Position numbers and translations under genes: made by a program
The notes under the pieces: generated by a model
Seen by the model: the letters and a program-made list of their open reading frames with translations, nothing else
Told to the model about the DNA's origin: nothing
Databases searched by the model: none
NCBI RefSeq assembly: GCF_010092445.1
Contig: NZ_CP048031.1
Span: 4,464,001 to 4,528,000, forward strand
Direction of reading: 5' to 3'
Length of the DNA: 64,000 bases
Origin: Shewanella sp. Arc9-LZ
GTDB lineage: Bacteria > Pseudomonadota > Gammaproteobacteria > Enterobacterales > Shewanellaceae
Shown: positions 54,552 to 63,553 of the stretch, piece after piece
How positions within the stretch are numbered: the first letter of the stretch is position 1
Layout: every line of letters begins with the position of its first letter

Positions 54552-56462
54552 TTAAACTTCAGATCTTTGCCCCAAAAAATCGCCTTGGGCTGCACTCACA
54601 CCAAGAATTTTTAACGTTTGCCATTCTTCTAAACATTCAACGCCCTCGGCAATCACTTTCACTTCGGCTCTATAAAGGCCACCAATGAGACTACGTATAA
54701 ATAATTGATTTTCTGAGCGTTGATCTACTCGGCGCACGATAGACCGATGTAATTTCACTAAATCAAAGTGATATTCCTGGATATAATGAGTACCCACAAC
54801 TGATTGACCAACATTATCTACCGCCAATTTTGCACCCATTTTTCTCAACATATCGAGAGTTTTAACTACCAAAGTATTTTTCTGATTTTTGACAATAATA
54901 TCTTCAGAAACTTCAAAAATAAGTCGCGCAGCTAAAGGACGATGCTCTAATAATGTAGATTGTAACCAACGAACAAATGCCCTACTGGTCAAACTATCAA
55001 GGCTTAAGTTAATGCTGTAAGTTGACTCATTATCAGACATTAACCTGAAGAGCACTTGTTCCAGCACTTGCCTCTCAACCTGTGGCATTAATCCACACTT
55101 GTTAGCCATGGGAATAAACAATGTCGCGCGAACATCATTACCTTTTAAATCACGGGCGCGGCTGAATATTTCATAGTGCATAATTTGATTATCACTATCA
55201 ATAATAGCTTGCTGTAAGATAAAAAATCGTTTGGACACCAATGCATTTTCAATAAAACTACGCCAACGCACAGACCCTTTAGCGATTTCCTCATCTAACG
55301 CGCCTTTATCGTACATAAACCAGTTATTAACACGTTGCAGTTGCGCAGCTCGAAGTGCCATTTCGGCTTCTTCAATAAGCTGAACTTGTAAATCGCCAGC
55401 GTTAAAAAAAGCACAGCCTAAGTGTAAAAAGTTATCGGGATTACCAATGCCATAAAAAGGTAATGCAAGGCAGGTTTTGAGTATTCGTTGCGCTAACTGG
55501 TCGGCTTCTGCCAGTGATAATTGTGGCACTATGATGACTAATTGTGAGTAACTGCGGCGAGCAAAAATACTGTCCTCGTATTGAACGAGTGCGGCTGTAA
55601 TGGCTTCCGTTGTTAATGACAGCATTGCCTTAACGCCGCTTTCACCGTATTGGTCTTCCACTAAGTCAACATCATCAAACTCAATTAACATTAATACACC
55701 ATGAGCAACCATTTTCTGATTATGGCTTAATCCGTCGAGACGATTTTGAAAGAATATCGGGTTGCCAATCTGAGTTTGTTTATCAAGAAAAGTGTCTTTA
55801 CGAATAAATTGATCTAAGCGGCCACGTTCTTTATGAGCATCATCCAACTCGGCCAGCAATTTGCTGATCGCACGATTGATCATCCGTGGTTTGCCATTTG
55901 TCGGCATATCGGCAGCTTGCTTTAAATGTCCTTCTAAAATGAGTTTGCTTCGTTGAGCAAGTTGTTCAATGCCATCTAGCTCTCTGGAGTACCATCCATA
56001 ACCAAAACGGACAAAAATTCCGATGCTGATAAAACCAATAACCAGAATAATAAGCTCGTGCCAGCCAAGATCATGTAAAGAAAATGGCGGCGGCATAATT
56101 AATGTCATGGATAATTGGCCATGGCTTAATTCGCTCTTATAGAGCGTTAAACTACTTTTAACGATATCGGCTTGATCACGATGAAATTGATAAACTAATT
56201 GGTTGTCTTGCGACAGAGAGAATTCAACCGCTTTGTAAGCGGTCAATAGAGGGGGTAACCAGGTAGAAAATTGACGACTACCGTGTTGTTGATAATCGTC
56301 GGCTAACATGGTTTCTAACTCAGCGACTTTTTGTTGCTGAAAAGTGTAGGTCAATTGGGTAAAGCCCATCACCGCACACAGTAAAAATACAAAAGCCACC
56401 GCAGCTAATGAAAGCAGCCAAAAACTGGTTAATTTTTTAGTAAGGATCTTGGTGAGTTTCAT
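54552..56462 (-). CDS. mshH: MshH/CsrD-like regulator with degenerate GGDEF and EAL domains
   Basis: A 636-residue protein with two transmembrane helices (about 15-35 and 133-153) around a periplasmic loop. A HAMP-like/coiled-coil stretch, a GGDEF-fold region (about 225-375) and an EAL-fold region (about 395-630) follow. The GGDEF motif is replaced (RRSYSQLVII) and EAL is replaced (HYEIFSR), so no c-di-GMP turnover is expected. E. coli CsrD, of the same form, promotes decay of CsrB/CsrC RNA via RNase E. It heads the MSHA locus but is separated from mshI by 262 bases. Confidence 0.92.
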   Translation of the reverse strand: MKLTKILTKKLTSFWLLSLAAVAFVFLLCAVMGFTQLTYTFQQQKVAELETMLADDYQQHGSRQFSTWLPPLLTAYKAVEFSLSQDNQLVYQFHRDQADIVKSSLTLYKSELSHGQLSMTLIMPPPFSLHDLGWHELIILVIGFISIGIFVRFGYGWYSRELDGIEQLAQRSKLILEGHLKQAADMPTNGKPRMINRAISKLLAELDDAHKERGRLDQFIRKDTFLDKQTQIGNPIFFQNRLDGLSHNQKMVAHGVLMLIEFDDVDLVEDQYGESGVKAMLSLTTEAITAALVQYEDSIFARRSYSQLVIIVPQLSLAEADQLAQRILKTCLALPFYGIGNPDNFLHLGCAFFNAGDLQVQLIEEAEMALRAAQLQRVNNWFMYDKGALDEEIAKGSVRWRSFIENALVSKRFFILQQAIIDSDNQIMHYEIFSRARDLKGNDVRATLFIPMANKCGLMPQVERQVLEQVLFRLMSDNESTYSINLSLDSLTSRAFVRWLQSTLLEHRPLAARLIFEVSEDIIVKNQKNTLVVKTLDMLRKMGAKLAVDNVGQSVVGTHYIQEYHFDLVKLHRSIVRRVDQRSENQLFIRSLIGGLYRAEVKVIAEGVECLEEWQTLKILGVSAAQGDFLGQRSEV

Positions 56463-56581
56463 TTATCCGCTATCCTGCTGGATTTATTTATTTTATTAAT
56501 GACTCCAATGTTATCCAGTATAACGATTGTGCTCTACAACTTCACTAATCGTTTTTAATCACGCTTATCTTAGGCCTATAA

Positions 56582-56603
56582 AAAAGGGGCAAAAGCCCCT
56601 TTT
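56582..56603 (-). terminator. terminator after malic enzyme gene
   Basis: A 9-bp stem (AAAAGGGGC with GCCCCTTTT) and loop AAAA, with A residues before it giving a T run on the minus strand. It is 65 bases past the malic enzyme stop and before mshH. Confidence 0.88.
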
Positions 56604-56667
56604 ATTAACGGCAGCAGGTTTATTATCCTTGTTCGGATGAATAAACCTGATTAGGTATGCTTGCTTT

Positions 56668-57915
56668 CTACACTTTGTATTCAGTCGGTAATGTGGTGAT
56701 TTTTGCCACCCCAGAATCGATTGCCGCTTGCGATACTGCGCGAGCTACCAGCGGCAGTAATCTTGGGTCCATAGGTTTAGGCAACACATATTGCGAACCA
56801 AAACTCAATGATGACACGTTAGGATAAGCCGCTAACACCTCGGCTGGCACAGGCTCTTTAGCGAGGTTAGCAATAGCATATACAGCAGCCAGCTTCATTT
56901 CGTCGTTAATGACCGCCGCGCGAACATCGAGTGCGCCTCGAAAAATAAACGGGAAGCACAATACATTGTTCACTTGATTTGGATAGTCACTACGACCAGT
57001 ACCCATAATTAAGTCTTTACGGATATTATGAGCTAATTCAGGCTTAATTTCAGGATCAGGATTTGAACAGGCAAAGATCACCGGGTTAGGTGCCATTAAC
57101 GCAATATCATCGGCAGCCAATAAATTTGCACCCGACAACCCTAAAAATACATCGGCATCTTTAATCACATCTTGTAGGGTGCGTTTATCGGTATTGTTGG
57201 CAAATAACGCTTTATATTCATTGAGATCTTCACGGCGCGTATGAATCACCCCTTGCCTGTCTAGCATATAAACATTTTCACGCAATGCGCCACATTTAAC
57301 GATCATAGTCATACACGCAATCGCAGCAGCACCGGCACCTAAACAAACAAATATTGCATCATCAATTTTTTTACCTTGAATTTCCAGAGCATTCAACATG
57401 CCTGCTGCAGTAACAATAGCAGTGCCGTGTTGATCGTCATGAAATACCGGAATATTGCATCGCTTAATCAGTTCTTGTTCAATTTCAAAACATTCAGGCG
57501 CCTTAATATCTTCTAAATTAATCCCGCCAAAGGTATCAGCAATCGATTCGACAGTATTAATAAAGTCTTCAGTTGTGCGGTGTTTCACTTCAATATCAAT
57601 CGAATCAATATTCGCAAAACGTTTAAACAGAAGTGATTTGCCTTCCATAACCGGTTTTGACGCTAATGGTCCTAAATTGCCTAAACCTAAAATAGCGGTC
57701 CCGTTGGTAATAACCGCAACCGAATTGCCTTTATTGGTATACCGATAGGCATTTTCAGGATTAGAAGCGATCTCTCTAACAGGCTCTGCCACACCAGGAC
57801 TATAGGCCAACGCTAGATCGTGGCTTGATTGAGCCGGTTTTGTCAGGCAAACAGCGGTTTTACCTGGTACTGGGAATTCATGATAATCGAGAGCTTGTTG
57901 ACGAATATCTGACAT
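56668..57915 (-). CDS. NAD(P)-dependent malic enzyme (short form)
   Basis: A 415-residue malic enzyme that oxidatively decarboxylates malate to pyruvate. Motifs include AYSPGVAEPVREIASNPENA, KRCNIPVFHDDQHGTAIVTA (metal/substrate site) and the dinucleotide motif CLGAGAAAIACM. It lacks the phosphotransacetylase-like domain of E. coli MaeB, so it resembles the short Bacillus/Shewanella form. ATG 57915 has AGGA 8 bases upstream; the ATG 9 bases earlier overlaps that site. It is monocistronic. Confidence 0.94.
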   Translation of the reverse strand: MSDIRQQALDYHEFPVPGKTAVCLTKPAQSSHDLALAYSPGVAEPVREIASNPENAYRYTNKGNSVAVITNGTAILGLGNLGPLASKPVMEGKSLLFKRFANIDSIDIEVKHRTTEDFINTVESIADTFGGINLEDIKAPECFEIEQELIKRCNIPVFHDDQHGTAIVTAAGMLNALEIQGKKIDDAIFVCLGAGAAAIACMTMIVKCGALRENVYMLDRQGVIHTRREDLNEYKALFANNTDKRTLQDVIKDADVFLGLSGANLLAADDIALMAPNPVIFACSNPDPEIKPELAHNIRKDLIMGTGRSDYPNQVNNVLCFPFIFRGALDVRAAVINDEMKLAAVYAIANLAKEPVPAEVLAAYPNVSSLSFGSQYVLPKPMDPRLLPLVARAVSQAAIDSGVAKITTLPTEYKV

Positions 57916-58349
57916 TTTATACATCCTGAAATGCGCTATCTATGAGGAAAGTATGATCCATAGTTCACTTTAACCGTGAACTTGCAGGCCATCTAAAATT
58001 TTAATAACAATACGCTAATACAGGGATTATATACATCAAAAACTCAGTGATAGGAGGTGTTGTGAGTCAGAATAGAGGCTACGTTTTATAATTATAACTA
58101 ATCGAACATGAATATATATAAATCAATAAGTTAAAAATGTAGGAAAATAACAAGATTTACGATAACAATCGGATATAGACGTCGATATTTGCAGTTTATT
58201 TTGTCTAAATAACAATAAAGCGAGGTTTGTACTTTTTTGTATTGTTTACCACTAAAAAATTAGTTTTCGTTACAGCACAATACTGCTGTTGTCATATAAA
58301 AAACAAAAAAGGCGCCAAAGGCGCCTTATTCAAGTAAATTGCAATGCAA
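57916..58349. other. 434-bp AT-rich intergenic region between rpmE and malic enzyme
   Basis: It contains the rpmE terminator (58309-58327) and presumably the malic enzyme promoter. A 9-codon plus-strand frame with an AGGAGG upstream (about 58061-58090) is the only other signal and is too short to call. Confidence 0.4.
58309..58327 (-). terminator. terminator of rpmE
   Basis: An 8-bp GC-rich stem (AAGGCGCC with GGCGCCTT) with a 3-base loop is followed by a T run on the minus strand, 22 bases after rpmE. Confidence 0.92.
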
Positions 58350-58562
58350 TTACTTTTTACCAAGCATACCAAAACGCTTGTTGAACTTGTCAATACGACC
58401 ACCAGTATCAACAACTTTCTGAGTACCAGTGTAGAATGGGTGACATGCACCACATACGTCCAAGTGTAGGTTTTTACCTGCAGTTGAGTTCACTTTGATG
58501 ATGTTACCACAAGTACAAGTTGCAGTAATTTCAGCGTAATTTGGGTGAATACCTGTTTTCAT
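58350..58562 (-). CDS. rpmE: ribosomal protein bL31 (type A, zinc-binding)
   Basis: A 70-residue L31 with cysteines at 16, 18, 37 and 40 (CTCGN and [10 protein letters not shown]). This marks it as the C+ zinc-containing paralogue (RpmE and not YkgM). The start fits the family ([16 protein letters not shown]). It has its own terminator. Zinc-dependent replacement by a C- paralogue is known in other bacteria; no paralogue is in the window. Confidence 0.97.
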   Translation of the reverse strand: MKTGIHPNYAEITATCTCGNIIKVNSTAGKNLHLDVCGACHPFYTGTQKVVDTGGRIDKFNKRFGMLGKK

Positions 58563-58701
58563 TTTGGGCTACCTTAAATTGAAGGCCATGTCGCTCTCCC
58601 AACCCGAAGTTGAGCACCACATGCAGTTAATAACAATATGTTTTAGGCGCAAGATAATACAGTGTCTCTTATACACAAACAAGTAGAATTTCTAAGCGAT
58701 A

Positions 58702-59934
58702 CTACGATTGTCGATGTGTGCGCTCTAGAGTCTCATAGGTAATTTGTGCCTTAGATGAATTTTGATGTTGCTTTAACATCTCACTTGATGGGCACTGTAA
58801 ACGGCTATCAGACATCAATAAGTAAATTTTACCATTGGCAAATGCATTAGGGTTTGCCTCATAAATCGCCAGCATTGCACCGTATACACTGATTTGCCAT
58901 TGTCGATAATAACGATCGGCAACTCGCCATAACGTATCTTGAGGAAATTTATCCATTAAACAGGTTTTATCTTGCCCATAAGTCGGTATCGATGACTTGG
59001 CTATATTATTGATTGGCAATGGCTGAGGCGATATTTTCGTTTCATGAATAGCGGCCAATAATGCATTACTTTCAGATTTTTTACTGTCCATATCATTCAC
59101 TGAACCATTCATTGATACTGACTGAGTGGCGAGAACAGGCACAGGTAATGTTGGCGTTAATAGTCCTTGAGACTTACCGCGTTGACTGGCGACTAAATTG
59201 TCGAATGTGATCCTATCTACCGCGACATTTTGATAGCGCGAAAGCGTCTCCATTGATGGGCAGCGTAACGAGTGGCCTAATTGCAGTAGACTAATTTTAT
59301 CTTGATAGAATGCAGAGGGATTCGTTTGATAAAGGGCAAGCATGGCGCCATAAATGTTTGAATTCCATTGCTTACGATAGCGAACCGCTATTTTCCATAA
59401 CGTATCATTCGGTAACTGATTGATCTGGCAATCATTCAGATTTTTTTGCGTTGTAACAACCTGAGGTATAACGCTGGCTTTACGACTTATAGGCGTAAGC
59501 ATTGAAGTCGGTAATACCGCAGCTGACTTCATCGTTTTAATTGCTACTGGTTGGTATTGGCTCTGAACAATGGCTTGAGAGAATAAAGGTACCGGTGAGT
59601 ATTGTAGCCATTTAGCATTACGGTATTCAGAAACAATGAGTGCCGCATCTTTATCGCGGATTTTTTCGGTACCACTTAATACAAAGACATCACGATCACG
59701 CTGTTCAACCTCAAGCTTTTCTAACACAATATTATCTTGATAAATTTGGCGTAAATAAAATGTCAGCCGCGATAAATCATGGTGATCGGTTATAACATTC
59801 ACGGTGAATTGAGGAGATTGTCCGCTTTCAAATGGAATAGTATCAATACTGATATGACTGACTTGTGCAATCACAGTTGAAATACTATCAACCGCCAATA
59901 ATGCTAATATTGCTAGCACCTTAAAGCTTTTCAT
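58702..59934 (-). CDS. secreted FimV-like protein with two Cys-bracketed LysM/FimV-core modules
   Basis: A 410-residue protein from ATG 59934, which has AAGGA 8 bases upstream; upstream in-frame codons to 60036 have no such site. The signal peptide ends at about AQ24. An N-terminal beta-like domain (about 25-120, VSHISIDTIPFESGQSPQFT) is shared with the neighbour at 60223. Two FimV-core-like units follow: Cys169-Cys225 (DTLWKIAVRYRKQW, GAMLALYQTNPSAF) and Cys325-Cys381 (DTLWRVADRYYRQW, GAMLAIYEANPNAF). Each is followed by a tail with the pattern CPS...ITF/Y. FimV-type domains bind peptidoglycan and support type IV pili or polar proteins. The exact role here is unknown. Confidence 0.8.
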   Translation of the reverse strand: MKSFKVLAILALLAVDSISTVIAQVSHISIDTIPFESGQSPQFTVNVITDHHDLSRLTFYLRQIYQDNIVLEKLEVEQRDRDVFVLSGTEKIRDKDAALIVSEYRNAKWLQYSPVPLFSQAIVQSQYQPVAIKTMKSAAVLPTSMLTPISRKASVIPQVVTTQKNLNDCQINQLPNDTLWKIAVRYRKQWNSNIYGAMLALYQTNPSAFYQDKISLLQLGHSLRCPSMETLSRYQNVAVDRITFDNLVASQRGKSQGLLTPTLPVPVLATQSVSMNGSVNDMDSKKSESNALLAAIHETKISPQPLPINNIAKSSIPTYGQDKTCLMDKFPQDTLWRVADRYYRQWQISVYGAMLAIYEANPNAFANGKIYLLMSDSRLQCPSSEMLKQHQNSSKAQITYETLERTHRQS

Positions 59935-60222
59935 TAAATCAATCCTTTCGATTATAAACCGCTTCAGCACAGCGTAAAACACGCTGTAAAACCATGATGT
60001 TAAATACACGTATACACTGACAAATAAAATGTTCACGCAAAGCTCATCAGGCTGTAATTTATTATTATTGTTTACTTTTTTAACCTTATCCTTGAGCTAA
60101 ATCATAAGTATTAACACGGGCAACTATATAAACTAACATAAACAGCTGCAACTAATTACTGATAAACCAAAGTAAATACTCGATTAAGGACTACTTTTTA
60201 TCACTAATTATGATCAGAAACC

Positions 60223-61092
60223 TTATTTAGCCGCATGCTTTGCTTCAATGACCTCAAAGACTTTCCTATCTACCGCTTTATTATTGTATTCAGCTAAAAT
60301 CGCCTTCGATGGGCAATGCAATGGAACATCTTTTAATAATAAATGAATTTTCTGTTTGGAAAATGCCATTAAGTTAGCCTCAAAAATAGCTAACATTGCC
60401 CCATAAACACTGGTATGCCATTGCTCTTTGTAACGGTTCGCAATACGCCATAATGTATCACTATTATCTCGCTCAATTACACAGATTGCCTGAAGAGAGG
60501 ATTCTACTGTGGATGGCTCTGATGTTTCTGATGTTTCTGATGGTTCTGATGGTTCTGATAGTTCTGATAGTTCTGGTACTGATGATGCCTGCTCTAAACG
60601 CCTGTCATCTTGTTGATGTTTTTTGGATGCTTTCCCACTAATGGTGTCTTTTGCTACTGGCAGTACTCGAGACGTAACAACATTAGAGACTAAGGTAGCA
60701 CTATTAACTGAGTACGGGGCATCAAATAAGGCCATTACTGCTAACGTAACCGCTCCTTTCGCAGTATCTTCGGTAACGATTAACTGTGCATTTACATCAC
60801 TGATGATATCAGTACCCTTAAGCTGCAATAAAAAACGATTAATACTCTGCACTGCTAACTTCTGCTGCACAACCTTATTGCCATCCAAGCTGTCATCCAA
60901 CTGGCGAATATAAAAACCTAACCGCGACGCATCATCATTTTGTGCCACGATGTTGATCTTTAAGTGCGGGAGATTATTCAATTCAAATTGGCGACTATTG
61001 ATACTGACATGATTCACTTGAGCCATTGGCGTAGCAATATAGCCCAATAATCCAAATACTAGAATGATGACCTCAATAAGTCCTTTACGCAT
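60223..61092 (-). CDS. secreted FimV-like protein with one Cys-bracketed LysM/FimV-core module
   Basis: A 289-residue paralogue of the downstream protein. It has a signal peptide to about AQ25, the same N-terminal domain (VNHVSINSRQFELNNLPHLK, then SRLGFYIRQL), and a Ser/Glu/Pro linker of 3-residue repeats (about 172-198). One FimV-core unit lies between Cys204 and Cys260 (DTLWRIANRYKEQW, GAMLAIFEANLMAF), and the tail has AVDRKVFEVIEAK. The 186-base gap to the next paralogue has no clear terminator, so the two may be co-expressed. The gene is divergent from priA. Confidence 0.8.
   Translation of the reverse strand: MRKGLIEVIILVFGLLGYIATPMAQVNHVSINSRQFELNNLPHLKINIVAQNDDASRLGFYIRQLDDSLDGNKVVQQKLAVQSINRFLLQLKGTDIISDVNAQLIVTEDTAKGAVTLAVMALFDAPYSVNSATLVSNVVTSRVLPVAKDTISGKASKKHQQDDRRLEQASSVPELSELSEPSEPSETSETSEPSTVESSLQAICVIERDNSDTLWRIANRYKEQWHTSVYGAMLAIFEANLMAFSKQKIHLLLKDVPLHCPSKAILAEYNNKAVDRKVFEVIEAKHAAK
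60512..60574 (-). repeat. seven 9-bp repeats in the FimV-like linker
   Basis: Seven units of the form GATNNNTCT (plus-strand reading) run from 60512 to 60574. They encode SEP, SET and SEL triplets on the minus strand. Copy-number change would only alter linker length. Confidence 0.85.
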
Positions 61093-61174
61093 ATATGTTG
61101 CCCTATCTCTTTGATGACACTTAGAGGTAAACTGATCCGCAATCCACTATCGAATTGAAAAATGATGAAGCCTT

Positions 61175-63370
61175 ATGCCCGTGTTTGTTGAAGTCGCCTT
61201 ACCCGTCCCGTTACGCAGAAACTTTAGTTATCGTGTAAAAGACGAACAACAAGCGGGATTACAAATCGGTCTTCGAGTCAAAGTCCCTTTTGGCCCTCAA
61301 CAACTCATCGGCTTAATTACTGCTATTACTGACAGCTGTGACTTAGCACCGCAACAAATAAAATCAGTCACAGCTGTACTAGATGATGCCCCATTGTTAC
61401 CTGATTCGCTATATAAATTAACCCTCTGGGCGGCCCGATATTACTTTACTACCCAAGGACAAATGCTCAGCCAAGCGCTGCCTGTCGCACTGAGAAAAGG
61501 CCTCGAAGCGGCGCCGCAAGCGGTAGTTGAATATCATTTAAGCCCCGAAGGACGCAATGCTGATTCTAGCGTATTAAAACGTGCCCCGGCACAGAAAAAG
61601 CTGCACGAGTTATTACTGGCAAACCCCATAAGCCATGATGAGTTCACCACCCAACAATTAAGCAAAGCGGCATTAAAAGCATTAGAACAAAAACAATGGA
61701 TTGAACGGCAACAAAAGGTACTCAGCCATGATTTAAGCTGGCGCCAACAGCTTATTATGAATGAGTCACCTCATAAGCTTAACAAACAACAAGCCGTTGC
61801 CGTTTCAGTACTCACTCAACAGCAAGGGTTTCATTGCACCTTATTAGAAGGGATCACAGGCTCTGGCAAAACCGAAGTCTACCTCACCTTGCTTGAGACA
61901 ATTTTAAAACAAGGTAAACAAGCACTGATCCTCGTGCCTGAAATTGGCTTAACACCGCAAACCATTAATCGCTTCAAACGCCGTTTTGAAGTCAATGTTG
62001 CCGTGATCCATTCCGGATTAACCGACAACCAACGCCTAGAAGCTTGGCGTCAGGCTCGTGTCGGTGAAGCGGCAATTATTATTGGTACTCGCTCAGCACT
62101 CTTTACGCCAATGGCCTACCCAGGGTTAATTATTCTCGATGAAGAGCATGACAGCAGCTTTAAGCAACAGGAAGGTGTGCGCTATCACGCGCGTGACTTG
62201 GCAGTAATGCGTGGGCATCTTGAAGATATTCAAGTGGTATTAGGCTCCGCAACGCCATCATTAGAAACCTTACAAAATGCGCTATCTGGCCGCTATCATC
62301 ACTTGGAACTGAGTGAACGCGCTGGTGCTGCGCAAAAGGTTAAGCAAGGTATTGTCGATATTACCTCGCAACCATTAAAAGCGGGCATGTCGACATCATT
62401 AATTAATGAAATGCGTATGCACCTTGATGCGGGTAATCAGGTACTGCTATTTCTCAACCGCCGCGGCTTTGCCCCGGCCTTGCTTTGTCATGAATGTGGT
62501 CATTTACATGAATGCGATCGTTGTGATGCTTTTTTTACCGTTCATCAAGGCTTAAACGAGATTTGTTGTCATCACTGTGGCAATCAATACGCTATCCCGC
62601 GCCAATGCCATCAATGTGGTAGCACCATGCTAATGGGCCACGGTTTGGGGACAGAGCAGCTAGAACAAGAATTGATTAAACTGTTTCCCAAATATCCGGT
62701 TGTCCGCATTGACCGAGACACCACCAGACGTAAAGGCTCCCTTGAACAGCAGCTAAAAGGGATTTACATGGGTAAATATAAAATTTTGGTCGGCACACAG
62801 ATGCTCGCCAAAGGACATCACTTTCCAGATGTTACCCTTGTTGGCTTATTGGACGTCGATGGTGCATTGTTCAGTGCAGATTTTCGCGCACCTGAACGTT
62901 TTGGGCAGCTATACACCCAAGTGTCTGGCCGTGCTGGCCGTGCAGACAAACCCGGTAAAGTGCTACTGCAAACCCATCAAAGTGATAACCCCATTTTACG
63001 TGATTTATTGAAACGCGGTTATGGTGAGTTCGCTCGTACTCAGCTGAAAGAGCGCCAACAGGCACTATTACCACCCGCTTGGCACATGGTATTAATTCGA
63101 GCAGAAGCACATTTAGCCGAAGATGCTGATGCGTTTCTAGCCCGCACCAGCGAGCTATTACCACAAGATAAAGACTTTGAAATTATTGGCCCAATTCCGG
63201 CGCCACTTGATCGTAAAGCTGGAAAATATCGACGCCAATTAATACTGCAAGCTAAAAGTCGTCAGCGCTTGCAAACCGAATTCGAACGCGTATTAGCACT
63301 CATTGAACAAATACCTGAAAGTAAGCGTTGCCGTTGGAGTATCGATCGTGATCCACAGGATTTAATGTAA
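61175..63370 (+). CDS. priA: primosomal protein N' (replication restart helicase PriA)
   Basis: A 731-residue helicase. The N-terminal 3'-DNA-binding domain starts PVFVEVALPVPLRRNFSYRV. Walker A is GITGSGKTEVYL, Walker B DEEH, followed by GSATPSLET. The zinc-binding cysteines are in CHECGHLHECDRCDAFF and CCHHCGNQYAIPRQCHQCGS. The C-terminal helicase half has LVGTQMLAKGHHFPDVTLV and QVSGRAGRADKPG. It restarts stalled replication forks. It is divergent from the FimV-like gene (82 bases) and followed by argS. Confidence 0.96.
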   Translation: MPVFVEVALPVPLRRNFSYRVKDEQQAGLQIGLRVKVPFGPQQLIGLITAITDSCDLAPQQIKSVTAVLDDAPLLPDSLYKLTLWAARYYFTTQGQMLSQALPVALRKGLEAAPQAVVEYHLSPEGRNADSSVLKRAPAQKKLHELLLANPISHDEFTTQQLSKAALKALEQKQWIERQQKVLSHDLSWRQQLIMNESPHKLNKQQAVAVSVLTQQQGFHCTLLEGITGSGKTEVYLTLLETILKQGKQALILVPEIGLTPQTINRFKRRFEVNVAVIHSGLTDNQRLEAWRQARVGEAAIIIGTRSALFTPMAYPGLIILDEEHDSSFKQQEGVRYHARDLAVMRGHLEDIQVVLGSATPSLETLQNALSGRYHHLELSERAGAAQKVKQGIVDITSQPLKAGMSTSLINEMRMHLDAGNQVLLFLNRRGFAPALLCHECGHLHECDRCDAFFTVHQGLNEICCHHCGNQYAIPRQCHQCGSTMLMGHGLGTEQLEQELIKLFPKYPVVRIDRDTTRRKGSLEQQLKGIYMGKYKILVGTQMLAKGHHFPDVTLVGLLDVDGALFSADFRAPERFGQLYTQVSGRAGRADKPGKVLLQTHQSDNPILRDLLKRGYGEFARTQLKERQQALLPPAWHMVLIRAEAHLAEDADAFLARTSELLPQDKDFEIIGPIPAPLDRKAGKYRRQLILQAKSRQRLQTEFERVLALIEQIPESKRCRWSIDRDPQDLM

Positions 63371-63553
63371 CACAGCGGCATTTTTACTAAGCCAACGGAC
63401 CCTATATCTGTCATAAACTTCGCTTAGGTTGATAATCAGCATAAAAAAACCAATATTTCCGTTAAAGCAGATAGCAATCACCCCCCATAAACGGCTAAAA
63501 TATGCGGTTCCGTCATGTCATTCATTTAACGAATTAGTGCAAGCAAACGCCCA

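Noticed and set aside
58061..58090. 9-codon plus-strand frame after an AGGAGG in the rpmE-malic enzyme gap
   Set aside because: Too short, no conserved partner gene downstream on that strand; a chance match is likely.
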